Below, one piece after another: positions 34,953 through 44,564 of a stretch of 64,000 nt of DNA. Below the pieces are notes generated by a model that was not told the origin of the DNA, searched no databases, and worked only from the letters and a program-made list of their open reading frames with translations. Position 1 is the stretch's first letter, and every line of letters starts with the position of its first letter. The DNA comes from CAZNPU01 sp964575335 (lineage in GTDB: Bacteria > Planctomycetota > Phycisphaerae > Phycisphaerales > SM1A02): assembly GCA_964575335.1 (NCBI GenBank), contig CAZNPU010000015.1, positions 1 through 64,000 on the forward strand, written 5' to 3'. The position numbers were made by a program, and so were the translations under genes.

Positions 34953-36626
34953 ATGACCGGCCCGAAACTCCGTTCTGTTTCTCAGATATCGCTTGGCGTG
35001 ACGCTTGCCGTTTTGCTCAGCTTGATCTTCACTGTCAGCCTTGCCGCTGCTGCCGACGATGCAGCGAGCCGCAGCATCAACCATCATGGCGAGACCAGCA
35101 ACAACTTGCGCCCCGCTGACGTGCAGCTTGTTGAGCATGCGATGGAAATGGAAGAAGCCCCAAGGCGTGTGCTGGTGCGGGTCAAGCCCGGCGTGAAGGC
35201 GCAGATGCTTGCCGATGGCCGGTGGACATTCAGCAGCGACAGCGATGCGCCGAAAGATCCGCTTGCCCGCGCTGCATCAGTGCAGGCAATTGCTGTTGTT
35301 ATCCAGCACCACAATGTTCAGGCTGTTGAAAAGCCCCGCGGCGCACGCGCCCCCAGGCACCAAGCGACAGCGCAGCAAATCGGACTGGACCGCTATTACG
35401 TGCTGCGCATCGCTCCGGGCAGCGATCCGAATATGCTGGCTGGCGAACTGCGCGCGTTCAACGACATGTTCGAATCCGTGCAGGTCGATGGCATCGGCGG
35501 CATTGCTGGACTGATGCCTACAGATCCAGATTTCACTGGGCAGTGGAACATGCACAACACCGGTCAAAGCGGCGGTGTTGTCGACGCTGACATTGATGCG
35601 CCGGAAGCGTGGGCCATTCATCAGGGAACCAGCGATCTGGTCATCGCGGTACTCGATACCGGTGTGCAGTCGGATCATCCTGATCTCACCGGCCGAGTCA
35701 TTCTCGGGCCGTCGATATGGCCGTGCAGTAACCCCGATGATCCCGTATGCAGCGCCAGCGAAGACTATCACGGTCACGGCACGCACGTGGCGGGCATCAT
35801 CGCCGCCCAGGGCAACAACGGCATTGGCGTTGCGGGCATGAACTGGCACGCCAAAGTTCTCGCGGTGCGTGTGGTGAACCCCTTCAGCGGTTCGGGATTC
35901 GAGATGGACCTTGCTGATGGCATCATCTGGGCGGTCGACAACGGCGCTCACATCATCAACATGAGCCTGCAGTATTACACCGGCACCGATTACCTGCGCG
36001 ATGCGGTGGCGTACGCCTACGACAACGGCGTGCTGCCGATCGCCGCCACGGGGAATAACGCGCCGTCCGGGACAGTCGCTTATCCAGCCAAGTTTCCCAA
36101 ATGCATGGCGGTCGGTGCGACAGATAATTCTGATAATCGCTATGTCGGTTCCAACACCGGACCGGAGATTGACGTTGCTGCGCCGGGAGCGAGTGTCTAT
36201 TCACTCTGGATAGGGAGCGGCTATCACGTCCAGACCGGCACATCAATGGCCACGCCGCACGTCAGCGGTCTGGCATCGCTGATGATGTCGCTCAACCCCG
36301 ATCTGTCCATTCAGCAGATAGAGCAGATCATCAAGGACACAGCCGAAGACCGTGGCGTGTCAGGGTTTGATCATCAGTTCGGCCACGGCCGCATCAATGC
36401 GCATCTTGCGCTGCTGGCGGCACAGCCCGCGACTCCCTGCCCCAGTGATGTGACCGGCGACGGCATGGTGAACGTGGATGATCTCTTGGCGGTCATCAGC
36501 GCCTGGGGCTTGTGTCCATTCGGCGGCTCATGCGATGCCGACATTGCCCCTGAGGGCGGCAACGGCATCGTGAATGTGGATGATCTGCTGGCGGTCATTA
36601 GCGCCTGGGGTGCGTGCGCGCCATAA
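34953..36626 (+). CDS. Secreted subtilisin-like serine protease with dockerin-like repeats
   Basis: 557 residues. Signal peptide at about 10-33 (ISLGVTLAVLLSLIFTVSLAAAA), an inhibitor-like propeptide region (VLVRVKPGVKAQML...) and a peptidase S8 domain (about 190-490). The catalytic triad is Asp235 (VLDTGVQ), His275 (GHGTHVAG) and Ser431 (GTSMATPHVSG), with the oxyanion Asn region in IAATGNNAP. C-terminus: two dockerin-like repeats, SDVTGDGMVNVDDLLAVISAWG and a second with GNGIVNVDDLLAVISAWG, each EF-hand-like. GGAAGG precedes the start. Probably exported, self-processed and surface- or complex-bound; a role in degrading protein or glycoprotein substrates is plausible. Confidence 0.95.
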   Translation: MTGPKLRSVSQISLGVTLAVLLSLIFTVSLAAAADDAASRSINHHGETSNNLRPADVQLVEHAMEMEEAPRRVLVRVKPGVKAQMLADGRWTFSSDSDAPKDPLARAASVQAIAVVIQHHNVQAVEKPRGARAPRHQATAQQIGLDRYYVLRIAPGSDPNMLAGELRAFNDMFESVQVDGIGGIAGLMPTDPDFTGQWNMHNTGQSGGVVDADIDAPEAWAIHQGTSDLVIAVLDTGVQSDHPDLTGRVILGPSIWPCSNPDDPVCSASEDYHGHGTHVAGIIAAQGNNGIGVAGMNWHAKVLAVRVVNPFSGSGFEMDLADGIIWAVDNGAHIINMSLQYYTGTDYLRDAVAYAYDNGVLPIAATGNNAPSGTVAYPAKFPKCMAVGATDNSDNRYVGSNTGPEIDVAAPGASVYSLWIGSGYHVQTGTSMATPHVSGLASLMMSLNPDLSIQQIEQIIKDTAEDRGVSGFDHQFGHGRINAHLALLAAQPATPCPSDVTGDGMVNVDDLLAVISAWGLCPFGGSCDADIAPEGGNGIVNVDDLLAVISAWGACAP

Positions 36627-36628
36627 CC

Positions 36629-36648
36629 AATCAATCAATCAATCAATC
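36629..36648. repeat. AATC tetranucleotide tandem repeat (5 copies)
   Basis: Five exact AATC units directly after the subtilase stop codon. Short, non-coding and possibly length-variable. Confidence 0.8.
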
Positions 36649-36782
36649 GGCACACAGCCGGCGTTATCCATCACGACACTTGTCTTGAGCAGTTGAGTTT
36701 GCGTGCTGTCGGCGCATGATGATCAAACGCCTGCAGCACAGCACAACACAACGCAATGCGCCGCGCCGATTGGCTGCACGCA

Positions 36783-38570
36783 TTATTCCTGCGCCGATTC
36801 TGTCACTTCCGTCTGCTGCGTCGATGGCGCATGCAGCGACCGCTGCGCGAGAGGGGCTGATTCGCCTTGCTCTTTTTTCATCAGTTCCAGCGCGCCGATG
36901 GCGTCAATTGTTTGGCCTGACTCATTGTGTCCTGCTGCGTACAGTCGAAGCACCGCAGCATTGGCGGGCAAGGGAGCGTCAAGCGCAAGTTCAAAACGGC
37001 CGTCAATGACTTCAGCCTGCGCGCGGTGCAGAACGCGATCATTGGCCAATGGATAGTTGTTTGCTGCCTTGCGCTCCAGTTCCGGATCGTTGGCGCCGGT
37101 GGGCGGCTGGAGGCGGTCGGCATGGGCAAAGCCGACGCGCGGAGTTTCGATGGTGAGATGCACCAGGCCCCTGGCCATGCCGGCAATGCGGCCGGTGAGC
37201 GTTGAATCAGCAAGCTGCAGGTCGCTGATGGATTGCTCGGGCATTTGAATGCGCGTGGCGGGATCGCCCAGCAGGTTGTACAAACCCGCGTGCATGCGCC
37301 GCAGGTCCATGAGGCCGGTTTTCCAGCGGCCGGCCCATGCGATCGGAGCTGCGATGGCGTCGAGTTCGCGATCGTCTTCGTCGATCTGGAGCATGGCCTG
37401 CGTGGCCAGCAGGTCGAGCATGCCGACGGTCGGCGCACGGTCGGCCAGAAGCGCCTTGGTGATGTCTTTCTGCAATACGGTGTTGGCGTACGGATGCGTG
37501 ATGCGGCTGCCAGCAATCACCGCCACGGGACCGTTGCGCTGAAACAGCATCGCTTCCGCCAGGCTGTGCGCGCCGTTGGGCAGATCGAACCATCCTGCGC
37601 TGCAGCAGGAAAGAAAGGCAATGGGCAATTGCGCAATGTCGTCAGCATGGTTGGAAAGACGATCGAGGTCCTTCGCGTGCAGCATTTCAAATCGCTGATT
37701 CTGCCAGTGCAGCGCATCAAGGCCGCGCTCAAAGCCGTGGCCGACGTAGTTGAACAGCAGCGCGCCTTCAGTCAGGCGACTCAGAATCGTTTCGGTGAGC
37801 TGTGAGGGCGGCGGACAGTACAGCGACGACGCTTTGGCGTAGGTCATGGTCAGATCGAACGCATTGGGCACCATGCGATCGACCATGGTTTTGAACAGCG
37901 ATTCAAGCAGTGCGTCCAGCGCGCCGAAGCGTCCCTCACCTGCAGCATAGGTGATGCGATGTCGCCAGGGGCCGGGCGTGAAGTCGGCTTCGTATCGCTT
38001 GATTTTCTCCAGAACCCGAAGCGCTTCATCAACGGTCTGGGCCGGTATGCGCCCAAGCGCAAAGGCAGGCGCGATGTCGCTGTCGTTCAATAACTGGTAT
38101 GGGTGATCGGTGATGTATTCGTTGTCATGACGCGACTGCAACACAGGATCGGTTTGCGGCACACGCCACACGGGTATCCCTTGCTCATCCGCATCGCCCA
38201 GCAACAGAACCGCGAAGCGCGACGGGTCGTGCGGCAAGGCCAACTGATAGTTGCTGCGAATGGCGCGCTGCAAATCCACACGACGGCGAACGTCATCATC
38301 CGCGCCGGGAGCAACCGCGTGCATGACAACGCGCCAGCCATCAGCGGCGCGGTACGCTGCCCATGCCTCGGCGGCCGGCTTGAGATGCTCAGCATAGGCA
38401 AGAAACAATGTGCCGCGATCGTGTTGGGCAGCTGGTGCACTGACCGTTGCCTGCCGGTTTGGCTCACTGCCTGTGCCCGCCAGCCAGGGCGTCAAGGCGC
38501 ACAAAGCAAGCAGCAATGCTGCGCCACGTCGCCGGGCGCGTCTGTATCGAACGTGCGTGAAAGATTTCAT
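36783..38570 (-). CDS. Gingipain-type cysteine peptidase (family C25-like)
   Basis: 595 residues with an Arg-rich, hydrophobic N-terminal signal segment (RRGAALLLALCALTPWLAG). The central caspase-like fold shows FAVLLLGDADEQGIPVW, an Asp-rich NDSDIAPAFALGRIPAQT, the catalytic-His segment LLFNYVGHGFERG (His278) and the catalytic-Cys segment PIAFLSCCSAGWFD (Cys323), parallel to the GHG and SACxxGxFD motifs of gingipains. A beta-rich C-terminal domain follows. The family cleaves proteins after Arg or Lys or acts in type IX secretion; no type IX genes are here. The gene converges with the subtilase. Confidence 0.85.
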   Translation of the reverse strand: MKSFTHVRYRRARRRGAALLLALCALTPWLAGTGSEPNRQATVSAPAAQHDRGTLFLAYAEHLKPAAEAWAAYRAADGWRVVMHAVAPGADDDVRRRVDLQRAIRSNYQLALPHDPSRFAVLLLGDADEQGIPVWRVPQTDPVLQSRHDNEYITDHPYQLLNDSDIAPAFALGRIPAQTVDEALRVLEKIKRYEADFTPGPWRHRITYAAGEGRFGALDALLESLFKTMVDRMVPNAFDLTMTYAKASSLYCPPPSQLTETILSRLTEGALLFNYVGHGFERGLDALHWQNQRFEMLHAKDLDRLSNHADDIAQLPIAFLSCCSAGWFDLPNGAHSLAEAMLFQRNGPVAVIAGSRITHPYANTVLQKDITKALLADRAPTVGMLDLLATQAMLQIDEDDRELDAIAAPIAWAGRWKTGLMDLRRMHAGLYNLLGDPATRIQMPEQSISDLQLADSTLTGRIAGMARGLVHLTIETPRVGFAHADRLQPPTGANDPELERKAANNYPLANDRVLHRAQAEVIDGRFELALDAPLPANAAVLRLYAAGHNESGQTIDAIGALELMKKEQGESAPLAQRSLHAPSTQQTEVTESAQE

Positions 38571-38641
38571 CAGCCTGATCGTATCGCCTGAGCCCGATCA
38601 AGGTTTGAAGAATCAACGCGGCGCAGTGAGTTCGCAGAAGC

Positions 38642-40264
38642 TCAGCCGGCGTGGCGCTGCTTTGAGCCAGCTGGAGTTGGCTGAGGGCAGGGGCCCCAGT
38701 TGGCGATGAGCGTCAGCAGGTCGTCAACATTCACGATGCCGTCGCTGTTCATGTCAGCAGCAGTCAGTATGCCCGGCGGATTGCCCCACAGGGCGATAAC
38801 GAGCAGCAGATCGCTGACGTCGACCTGGCCGTTGCCGTCCACATCGCCCGGGCAAGGCGGCCGCTTGAGGGTGAACAGGTAATCGTAATCCCACGCGACA
38901 GGCACCTGCGAAGCGACCGAGCAGACAAGCTGGGCGGTCGGGCGGATTCGATATTCGTACCCGGGTTCAAAACCCGCGTGCGGGGGCGCTGCGGTGATCT
39001 GCAGGGTCGTGGGGTCGTGCTGCGGTTTGCTGAAGCTGAACTGGCTGCTGTTGACCGCCGTGAACGGCCCTTCGCTGTCGGCGTCGCGGCGTTCGATCGT
39101 CACGGGTGAATCCGACCATTCGATTGGTCCATAATGTCGCAGCGATACGACGAATGGTTGGCCGGCTGACGACGATACTTCAACGGTCTGGCCATGGGCG
39201 GGCACGCACGCCTGACCATGCAGGGCAAAGGGAACCAGTCCAACCGCGCCGCCGCCGATCTGGTTCGGCGGGTATGTATAGCGTGGGCTGTTGAGCACAA
39301 TCTGTGTGGGATCACCGGCATGTCCGATGCGAATAGGAGCGCTCCACGTACCGTTGGAGACTCCGTCCGCATTGATGATGATCTGTCCATTCAAACCATG
39401 CTGAGGCAGCTCAATGTACTGTGTTAGGCTGTCGAAGGACTTGCCGATGGTAATGGTCGCGTTGAACTCATCGTAGATGTGGATGCGTCCATCAAGCTGG
39501 TTGTGGCTGTTGAACAGCAGTTGTTCGGTGGTAAGTGATCCGATGAAGCGGTTGGCCACCAAGGCCCAAAATCCGCCCTGACCGCCGTTATGGCGTGTAT
39601 TGATGTTGGCGTACACCTCCTCAGCCATTACCTGCATCACGTTGTGTTTGGCGCGAATCTCGCAGGGCCGGGTGGGTGAACCGATCATGCGCTGCGCCCA
39701 CACCAGGCCGATGCGTCCATGATCAGCGGTGACATCGCCGAGGATATCCCGTCCAGCCTGGATGGTTGTGATGCCTCGCAAAGAATTGTTGGGCGTGGTG
39801 GCGATGATGGGTCCGATGACATCGCGGCCGGCAGTGAGTGTGCCGATTGTTTCCACCTCCACATGACCGATGTCCTGGGTCACTTCCACCTTGTTCAGAA
39901 TGATTTCTGCAGTGTTGAGTTGAAAGATGTTGCGAACGGTGCGCAAGCCGCCGGGCGCTTCGCCGAACACGCGAACGATGACCGGAGAACCGGCTGGCGG
40001 CCCTTCGATGTCAATAAGAATCCAGTCAATGGTTTCGCCTCCGTTAGCGCGAATGTTGTACACGGTGTTGCCGTATGGCGCATACAGTTCGTGCAGAATG
40101 ATTTCCCAGCCGCCTGTTGCGGGGCGGTAATTCACGGTTGCCGCGCCTTCGGGCACCGGCTTGCCATCGGACTGGACGATTTGAATTGCTGCGTTGGCGG
40201 CGCTGCCGCATAACCCCGCCAGTACAACGGTTGCGGTCCAGAGCGTATCTCTGCGCATCATCAT
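38642..40264 (-). CDS. Secreted beta-rich protein with dockerin-like repeats
   Basis: 540 residues. Signal peptide of about 26 residues (LWTATVVLAGLCGSAANA); the start has GAGGAGG. The middle holds Ile/Val-rich repeats (LTAGRDVIGPIIATT, IQAGRDILGDVTADHGRIG, IRAKHNVMQVMAEEVYANI) that look like a beta-helix, but no catalytic motif. The C-terminus has two dockerin-like repeats, GDVDGNGQVDVSDLLLVIALWG and ADMNSDGIVNVDDLLTLIANWGPC, as in the protease and cytochrome genes. Probably an extracellular structural or binding protein. Confidence 0.88.
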   Translation of the reverse strand: MMMRRDTLWTATVVLAGLCGSAANAAIQIVQSDGKPVPEGAATVNYRPATGGWEIILHELYAPYGNTVYNIRANGGETIDWILIDIEGPPAGSPVIVRVFGEAPGGLRTVRNIFQLNTAEIILNKVEVTQDIGHVEVETIGTLTAGRDVIGPIIATTPNNSLRGITTIQAGRDILGDVTADHGRIGLVWAQRMIGSPTRPCEIRAKHNVMQVMAEEVYANINTRHNGGQGGFWALVANRFIGSLTTEQLLFNSHNQLDGRIHIYDEFNATITIGKSFDSLTQYIELPQHGLNGQIIINADGVSNGTWSAPIRIGHAGDPTQIVLNSPRYTYPPNQIGGGAVGLVPFALHGQACVPAHGQTVEVSSSAGQPFVVSLRHYGPIEWSDSPVTIERRDADSEGPFTAVNSSQFSFSKPQHDPTTLQITAAPPHAGFEPGYEYRIRPTAQLVCSVASQVPVAWDYDYLFTLKRPPCPGDVDGNGQVDVSDLLLVIALWGNPPGILTAADMNSDGIVNVDDLLTLIANWGPCPQPTPAGSKQRHAG

Positions 40265-40697
40265 CGCTCGCCTCCTCTGTCACCATCAAGATTGCCACGG
40301 AAAGTTTCATGCGAGGCGGAGTTGAGCAACTCGATGCAGGATGCGTTATTTCACAACCGGACAGGCCGCAGGCTTTGCCTGGTTTCGCAGATTGCGTTCT
40401 GATAATCATCTTGGATACCGCAATCATCGTGGGCTCCTGATGGACGTGCAGGCAAAGGTGTTATGTTCCCGGCTGGGTCGTGGATTCACAGCATGCTGCT
40501 GTACTCGGGTTCTTTGCGCATTGGCTGATGGTGGTCTTGTTGTGATGGCGATGTGCAGCGAACGAGTCTGCTGCAGGCATCGCGAACACCAAAGCGAAGT
40601 TCAGCTCTTCTGCATGCAAACATCCGGAAAAGAGCGTCATTGTTGGTGCATCGCACCTATTGTTCTGTTGCCTCTCCTTCGCTTGTGCGCTTCATTC
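40265..40697. other. Gap without a supported gene
   Basis: The plus-strand frame is open here (from 40341), but the encoded residues (many Cys, Arg, His, no motif) look like chance rather than protein, and no ribosome binding site is seen. It presumably contains the divergent promoters for the two flanking genes. Confidence 0.4.
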
Positions 40698-41258
40698 ATG
40701 CCGCATCGCCGTGACATCACCTGGCTGGCCCTGACCCGTACCGTACAGAACGTAGACATCTATCTTGGTCTGGCAGCCGGACTGGATGATGTGCTGGTTC
40801 ATCGGATACGCGCCAGCAAGCTCGTGGCGTATCCGCTTCAGCATGTGCGCGTGAGCGCGACGGATGAAAAGCAGTTGCCGCTTCGCGTGTTGAGTGTGCG
40901 CGACCCGTCCATTGTGCAGATCACGCCGTTATCGGGTAACGAACCGCGTGATCATGCGTTTCAGCGCGTTCGCGTGTCCGTGAGTCTTCACGGCAGCGGT
41001 GACAGCACGAATCGTGAGCGCACCGCGGTTGAGGAAAAACGCCGCACTGATGAACCGGTCGATGCTGAGTTTTCGTCACCCGGCAACGTTATGGTGTTTC
41101 TGCTTGTTGTCGGAATGCCGCAGGAACGCGAGGACGATTTTTTTCGGCGTGTCGTTGATGATTACCTGGCCAAGGAGTGGATGACGATCTCCAAGCTCCT
41201 GCACGAGTTCGGCGGCGTGGATCCGCAGGCGGCTGCTGAGAAACAGCAGAACACATAA
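40698..41258 (+). CDS. Hypothetical protein
   Basis: 187 residues from the ATG at 40698; I do not recognise a family. The N-terminal half reads as a folded alpha/beta segment (TWLALTRTVQNVDIYLGLAAGLDDVLVHRIRASKLVAYPLQHVRVS...). A charged linker follows (about 100-118), then FLLVVGMPQEREDDFFRRVVDDYLAKEWMTISKLLHEFGG. No signal peptide. The start has no clear ribosome binding site, so it may begin elsewhere. A hairpin follows the stop. Confidence 0.55.
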   Translation: MPHRRDITWLALTRTVQNVDIYLGLAAGLDDVLVHRIRASKLVAYPLQHVRVSATDEKQLPLRVLSVRDPSIVQITPLSGNEPRDHAFQRVRVSVSLHGSGDSTNRERTAVEEKRRTDEPVDAEFSSPGNVMVFLLVVGMPQEREDDFFRRVVDDYLAKEWMTISKLLHEFGGVDPQAAAEKQQNT

Positions 41259-41274
41259 AAACTGAGGCGCCAGC

Positions 41275-41304
41275 GGCAGCAGAACGTGCGCGGAGCTGCC
41301 TGCT
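41275..41304. terminator. Possible bidirectional terminator
   Basis: GGCAGC (41275-41280) and GCTGCC (41295-41300), followed by TGCTTTT on the plus strand and preceded by AAAAA (U-rich on the minus strand) around 41257-41261. It lies between the convergent hypothetical gene and asnB. Confidence 0.5.
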
Positions 41305-41305
41305 T

Positions 41306-43195
41306 TTATGTGCCCCAGAAGACATCGAGCCAGCGCGCGATGTTGATCATTGGCCATGCCGCCAGAAGATTGCGCTTCGGATCGCGCTGCACCTGCTCAA
41401 TGGCGTCGGGCGTAAAGACATCGCGCACGATCGGGCGATCAAGCGCTGCAAGATGATCGATAATCCAGTGTTCTATGGGCAATGGGAAGCTGGCTTTGGG
41501 GCGTGCCGTAACGCATGCGGGCAATGATGCGCCAAACGCATCGCGTAGCACGCGCTTGGTGATCGCAACGCAACTCGCCACCGCAGTGCCGCCGCCATTG
41601 TTGCTGCTGCTGTTGTTGTTGTGCTGATCGATATCGTCATCGCGCAACTGAAACAGAAAAGACATGGGAAGCCGTGCAGCGAGCGAAGCCACGTGCACGT
41701 CTGCAAATGGCGTGCGGCCTTCAACCGATGCGAGCATTGCAGCGGTATCAAGTCGACTAAGCAGGCCGGTCAGATTGAACCAGCGTTGAACGTTGAGATG
41801 GGTTCGCAGATCAGGCTGATCGTCCCCAAGCTGATCGAATTTTTCATGTACCGTTGCGAGCAGTTCAAGATCGCCCTGTGCCGCTTCAAGAGCCGGCTGC
41901 GTCAGGACGTTGGCTTTGCATTCATGCGGAATCCACGAGCACATCTGCAGAAAGTGTTCAGCGTGCGAAACAGCGCGGCCGGCTTCATCAAAGGGATGCG
42001 CCACGTGCTGCGCAGCCCGTCGCATGGGCAGTTCATATCCAGCAAAAAGCTCATCGGCTCCCTCGCCGCTGAGCGCGACCTTTGCGTGCTTCGAGAGCGC
42101 GCACGCCATCATGTAAATCGCTGTCTCGTTGGGCGTGCTCAATGGCACGCCAAGTTGGCCGATCATCCACGGCCAGAGTTCCGCAAAATCATGCTGCGAC
42201 ACGGGTACGTCGGTGTGGATGCTTCCGATTGCGTCAGCAACATGACGCGCGTGAAACAGATCACTGTTGGAGTCGCGGGAGATGGCAGCCCCGGCGCAGT
42301 ACGTGCGCAGCGGCGTTACCTGCTGTGACGCGAGCAGGGCGATGATACTGCTGTCCAAGCCGCCCGACAGCAATGCGCACACCGGCACATCGCTGACCAG
42401 ATGTTGCTGAACAGACGCAGCGATTGCTGTGCGCACTTCATGCACTGCTGCGCGGTAATGGTCAATTGTCGCGCCCTGCTGCAGATGCTCGTCATACGTT
42501 TCATAATGCACGTGTGGTTTATCGCCATGCAATGAGCAGCGCAGCCACTCGCCGGGCTGCAGCACGTTGACGCCGGCAAACATGCTGCGATGGCCCAGCG
42601 TTGTTCGAATGGTGCTGAGATATGCGCTGAGGGTGACCCAATCGGGCTGAATCGGCGCATAGGGGTGATCGAGAATTGCCAGGGGCTCGCTGGCGAAGAC
42701 GAATTCACAGCCGCTTGGCGTTTCAATCGTGGCGTAATAGAGCGGCTTGATGCCCAGCGGATCGCGCGCGAGGGTAATGGTCGCGGTGTGCGGGTGGTAA
42801 ATGGCAAAGGCGAACATGCCGCGCAATCGCCTGAGCGCTTTGACGCCCCATTGCGCATAAGCGTGCAGGACGGTTTCCGTATCGCAGTTGGTCCTGAAGC
42901 GGCAGCCCAGCCGTTCAAGTTCGCGGCGAAGCTCAGCGTTGTTATACAACTCGCCGTTGTAGGTGATGATGAAACAGTTAGGCGAATCCGGCTCGCCGAT
43001 GCTCATGGGCTGATGGCCGTGCTCCACATCGATAATCGCCAGCCGCCGATGGCCGAGAATAACGTTGTTGTGGCGCCACAGCCCGGCTCCGTCAGGCCCG
43101 CGATGCGCCAGGCGGTCGCGCATGCGTGCAGCGGTTCGTTCATCGATACAAAGCGTCGCTCCGGTTGCTGCTGCAACACCGAACACGCCACACAT
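41306..43195 (-). CDS. asnB: Asparagine synthetase (glutamine-hydrolysing)
   Basis: 629 residues. The class II glutaminase domain begins MCGVFGVAAATG with Cys2 as nucleophile, then LAHRGPDGAGLW and ITYNGELYNNAELR. The synthetase domain shows the PP-loop ATP site ALLSGGLDSSIIALLA and ALSGEGADELFAGYELP. AAGGAGGT directly upstream gives a very strong ribosome binding site. Makes asparagine from aspartate, glutamine and ATP; long AsnB forms can also amidate cell-wall or peptide substrates. A run of Asn codons near the C-terminus (NNNSSSNNGGG) is an odd low-complexity insert in the synthetase domain. Confidence 0.94.
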   Translation of the reverse strand: MCGVFGVAAATGATLCIDERTAARMRDRLAHRGPDGAGLWRHNNVILGHRRLAIIDVEHGHQPMSIGEPDSPNCFIITYNGELYNNAELRRELERLGCRFRTNCDTETVLHAYAQWGVKALRRLRGMFAFAIYHPHTATITLARDPLGIKPLYYATIETPSGCEFVFASEPLAILDHPYAPIQPDWVTLSAYLSTIRTTLGHRSMFAGVNVLQPGEWLRCSLHGDKPHVHYETYDEHLQQGATIDHYRAAVHEVRTAIAASVQQHLVSDVPVCALLSGGLDSSIIALLASQQVTPLRTYCAGAAISRDSNSDLFHARHVADAIGSIHTDVPVSQHDFAELWPWMIGQLGVPLSTPNETAIYMMACALSKHAKVALSGEGADELFAGYELPMRRAAQHVAHPFDEAGRAVSHAEHFLQMCSWIPHECKANVLTQPALEAAQGDLELLATVHEKFDQLGDDQPDLRTHLNVQRWFNLTGLLSRLDTAAMLASVEGRTPFADVHVASLAARLPMSFLFQLRDDDIDQHNNNSSSNNGGGTAVASCVAITKRVLRDAFGASLPACVTARPKASFPLPIEHWIIDHLAALDRPIVRDVFTPDAIEQVQRDPKRNLLAAWPMINIARWLDVFWGT

Positions 43196-43383
43196 CTGTT
43201 CGGACCTCCTTTGCGATAAGCGCAGGAATACTGCGTCCGGATAAATGTCGGTTCAGCAGGGCTGCGACTGAAGCATGCAGCGGCAGGAAATATCAGAAGT
43301 TCTGCGCGACAACTCCCGGCCGAATGGCAGCGGCCGATAATGCGCAACAGTGATGTTCTTGATTCTGGCGACGCATCTGCCGG

Positions 43384-44439
43384 TCAGATGACATTGGCAG
43401 GGGGCGTTGGGCGCGCGTGCAACGACGCTTGGCATGGAAAGTCGCCGGTCTTCTGGGTGTACGCTGCGTAATCCTCAACGGTCATCGTCGGCGTGCCGAG
43501 ATCATCCCACGCAGCTTGAGCATCGAAGCGGCTGGTGTATTTGAAAGTCATGTCGATCAGGTCAGCCATGTATCGCGGCTCAGCGAATGCAACGCCCGCC
43601 ACTCGAAGCATGGCCATCGGAACTGGCAGCATGCGATAGCGGCGGGGCAGGGCAGCGGCGAAACGGCGCAGCGCATCGGGTATGGTCATCGGCTCCGAGC
43701 CTTGAATGGTGTAGATGCGATTGATTGCCTGAATCGAAAGCAGCGCCGCTGCAACCTGGCGGCCGTAGTCGTCGCCGGCAATCCACCAGATCGGTTTCTC
43801 AGGCACGTTCAGCTTGAGCATGAACGATCCCGCAGCAAACAGCGCGAGCGACTCCATGTACCAGGTTGGACGAAAAATCGTGTATGACACGCCGGAATCG
43901 ATGACCGCCTGATCAGCCTCTGCCTTCTCGCGCATCACCCACCACCGGTTTGTCGCTTCGGATGCGCCCATGGCTGAGATGCGTAACAGATGCTTGATAC
44001 CGGTGCGTGCGGCTGCATCAGCAATGAGCTTTGTGCCATGCAGGTCGATGTTCCAGACGCGCCGTGATGCGGGGGTGGGCAGGTTGATGTACACAGCATC
44101 CATGCCGCTCATGGCTGATCGCAACGTTGTTTCGTCGCGCAAATCACCAGCGACAAGTTCACATTGCTCGGGCAGCACTGTGCGGGCACGGTTTGTATCG
44201 CGCACCATTGCGCGAACATGAAACTGCTCCTGCACCAGTCGCCTGGCGACGGGGCGGCCAAGCATGCCGGTTGCGCCGATCATGAGTACGCGGCGGCCGG
44301 TGTGCGATGCCGATGTTGATGTTGATGTTGATGTTGATGTTGATGTTGATGCTGATGCTGATGCTGATGCTGATGCCAAGTCAGCGCGTTGAGCGTCGTC
44401 AGGCTCGCGAGAAGGCGGCGATGGAGGCATGTTCGACAT
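43384..44439 (-). CDS. NmrA-like NAD(P)-binding SDR protein with Ser/Thr/Ala repeat leader
   Basis: 351 residues. Residues about 22-45 are alternating Ala-Ser and Thr-Ser dipeptides encoded by a hexamer microsatellite. The atypical short-chain dehydrogenase domain then starts with RRVLMIGATGMLGRPVARRLV (glycine-rich NAD(P) motif), then VRAMVRDTNRA, LVAGDLRDETTL, GMDAVYINLP and SYTIFRPTWYMESL. This matches NmrA/HSCARG-like proteins, also seen as NADH-quinone oxidoreductase accessory subunits or nucleotide-sugar enzymes; no catalytic Tyr-x-x-x-Lys is evident. Exact role unknown. Confidence 0.85.
   Translation of the reverse strand: MSNMPPSPPSREPDDAQRADLASASASASASTSTSTSTSTSTSASHTGRRVLMIGATGMLGRPVARRLVQEQFHVRAMVRDTNRARTVLPEQCELVAGDLRDETTLRSAMSGMDAVYINLPTPASRRVWNIDLHGTKLIADAAARTGIKHLLRISAMGASEATNRWWVMREKAEADQAVIDSGVSYTIFRPTWYMESLALFAAGSFMLKLNVPEKPIWWIAGDDYGRQVAAALLSIQAINRIYTIQGSEPMTIPDALRRFAAALPRRYRMLPVPMAMLRVAGVAFAEPRYMADLIDMTFKYTSRFDAQAAWDDLGTPTMTVEDYAAYTQKTGDFPCQASLHARPTPPANVI
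44306..44377. repeat. Hexanucleotide microsatellite GATGNN inside a coding region
   Basis: Twelve consecutive 6-base units: one GATGCC, six GATGTT (44312-44347), four GATGCT (44348-44371) and a final GATGCC. Read on the minus strand they encode Ser-Thr and Ala-Ser dipeptides in the leader of the NmrA-like protein. Because the unit is six bases, length change stays in frame. Confidence 0.95.
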
Positions 44440-44564
44440 ACCGATTCCCAGCGGTAAAACGCAATCATCCCGGCGCCATGCAGTTCAAAACAATTGCGAT
44501 CAACCGCGATGCGAAACTTCGGTCGTTCGCGCGGAACACACTGCCCCCGGCGCCTCTTCGCTGC

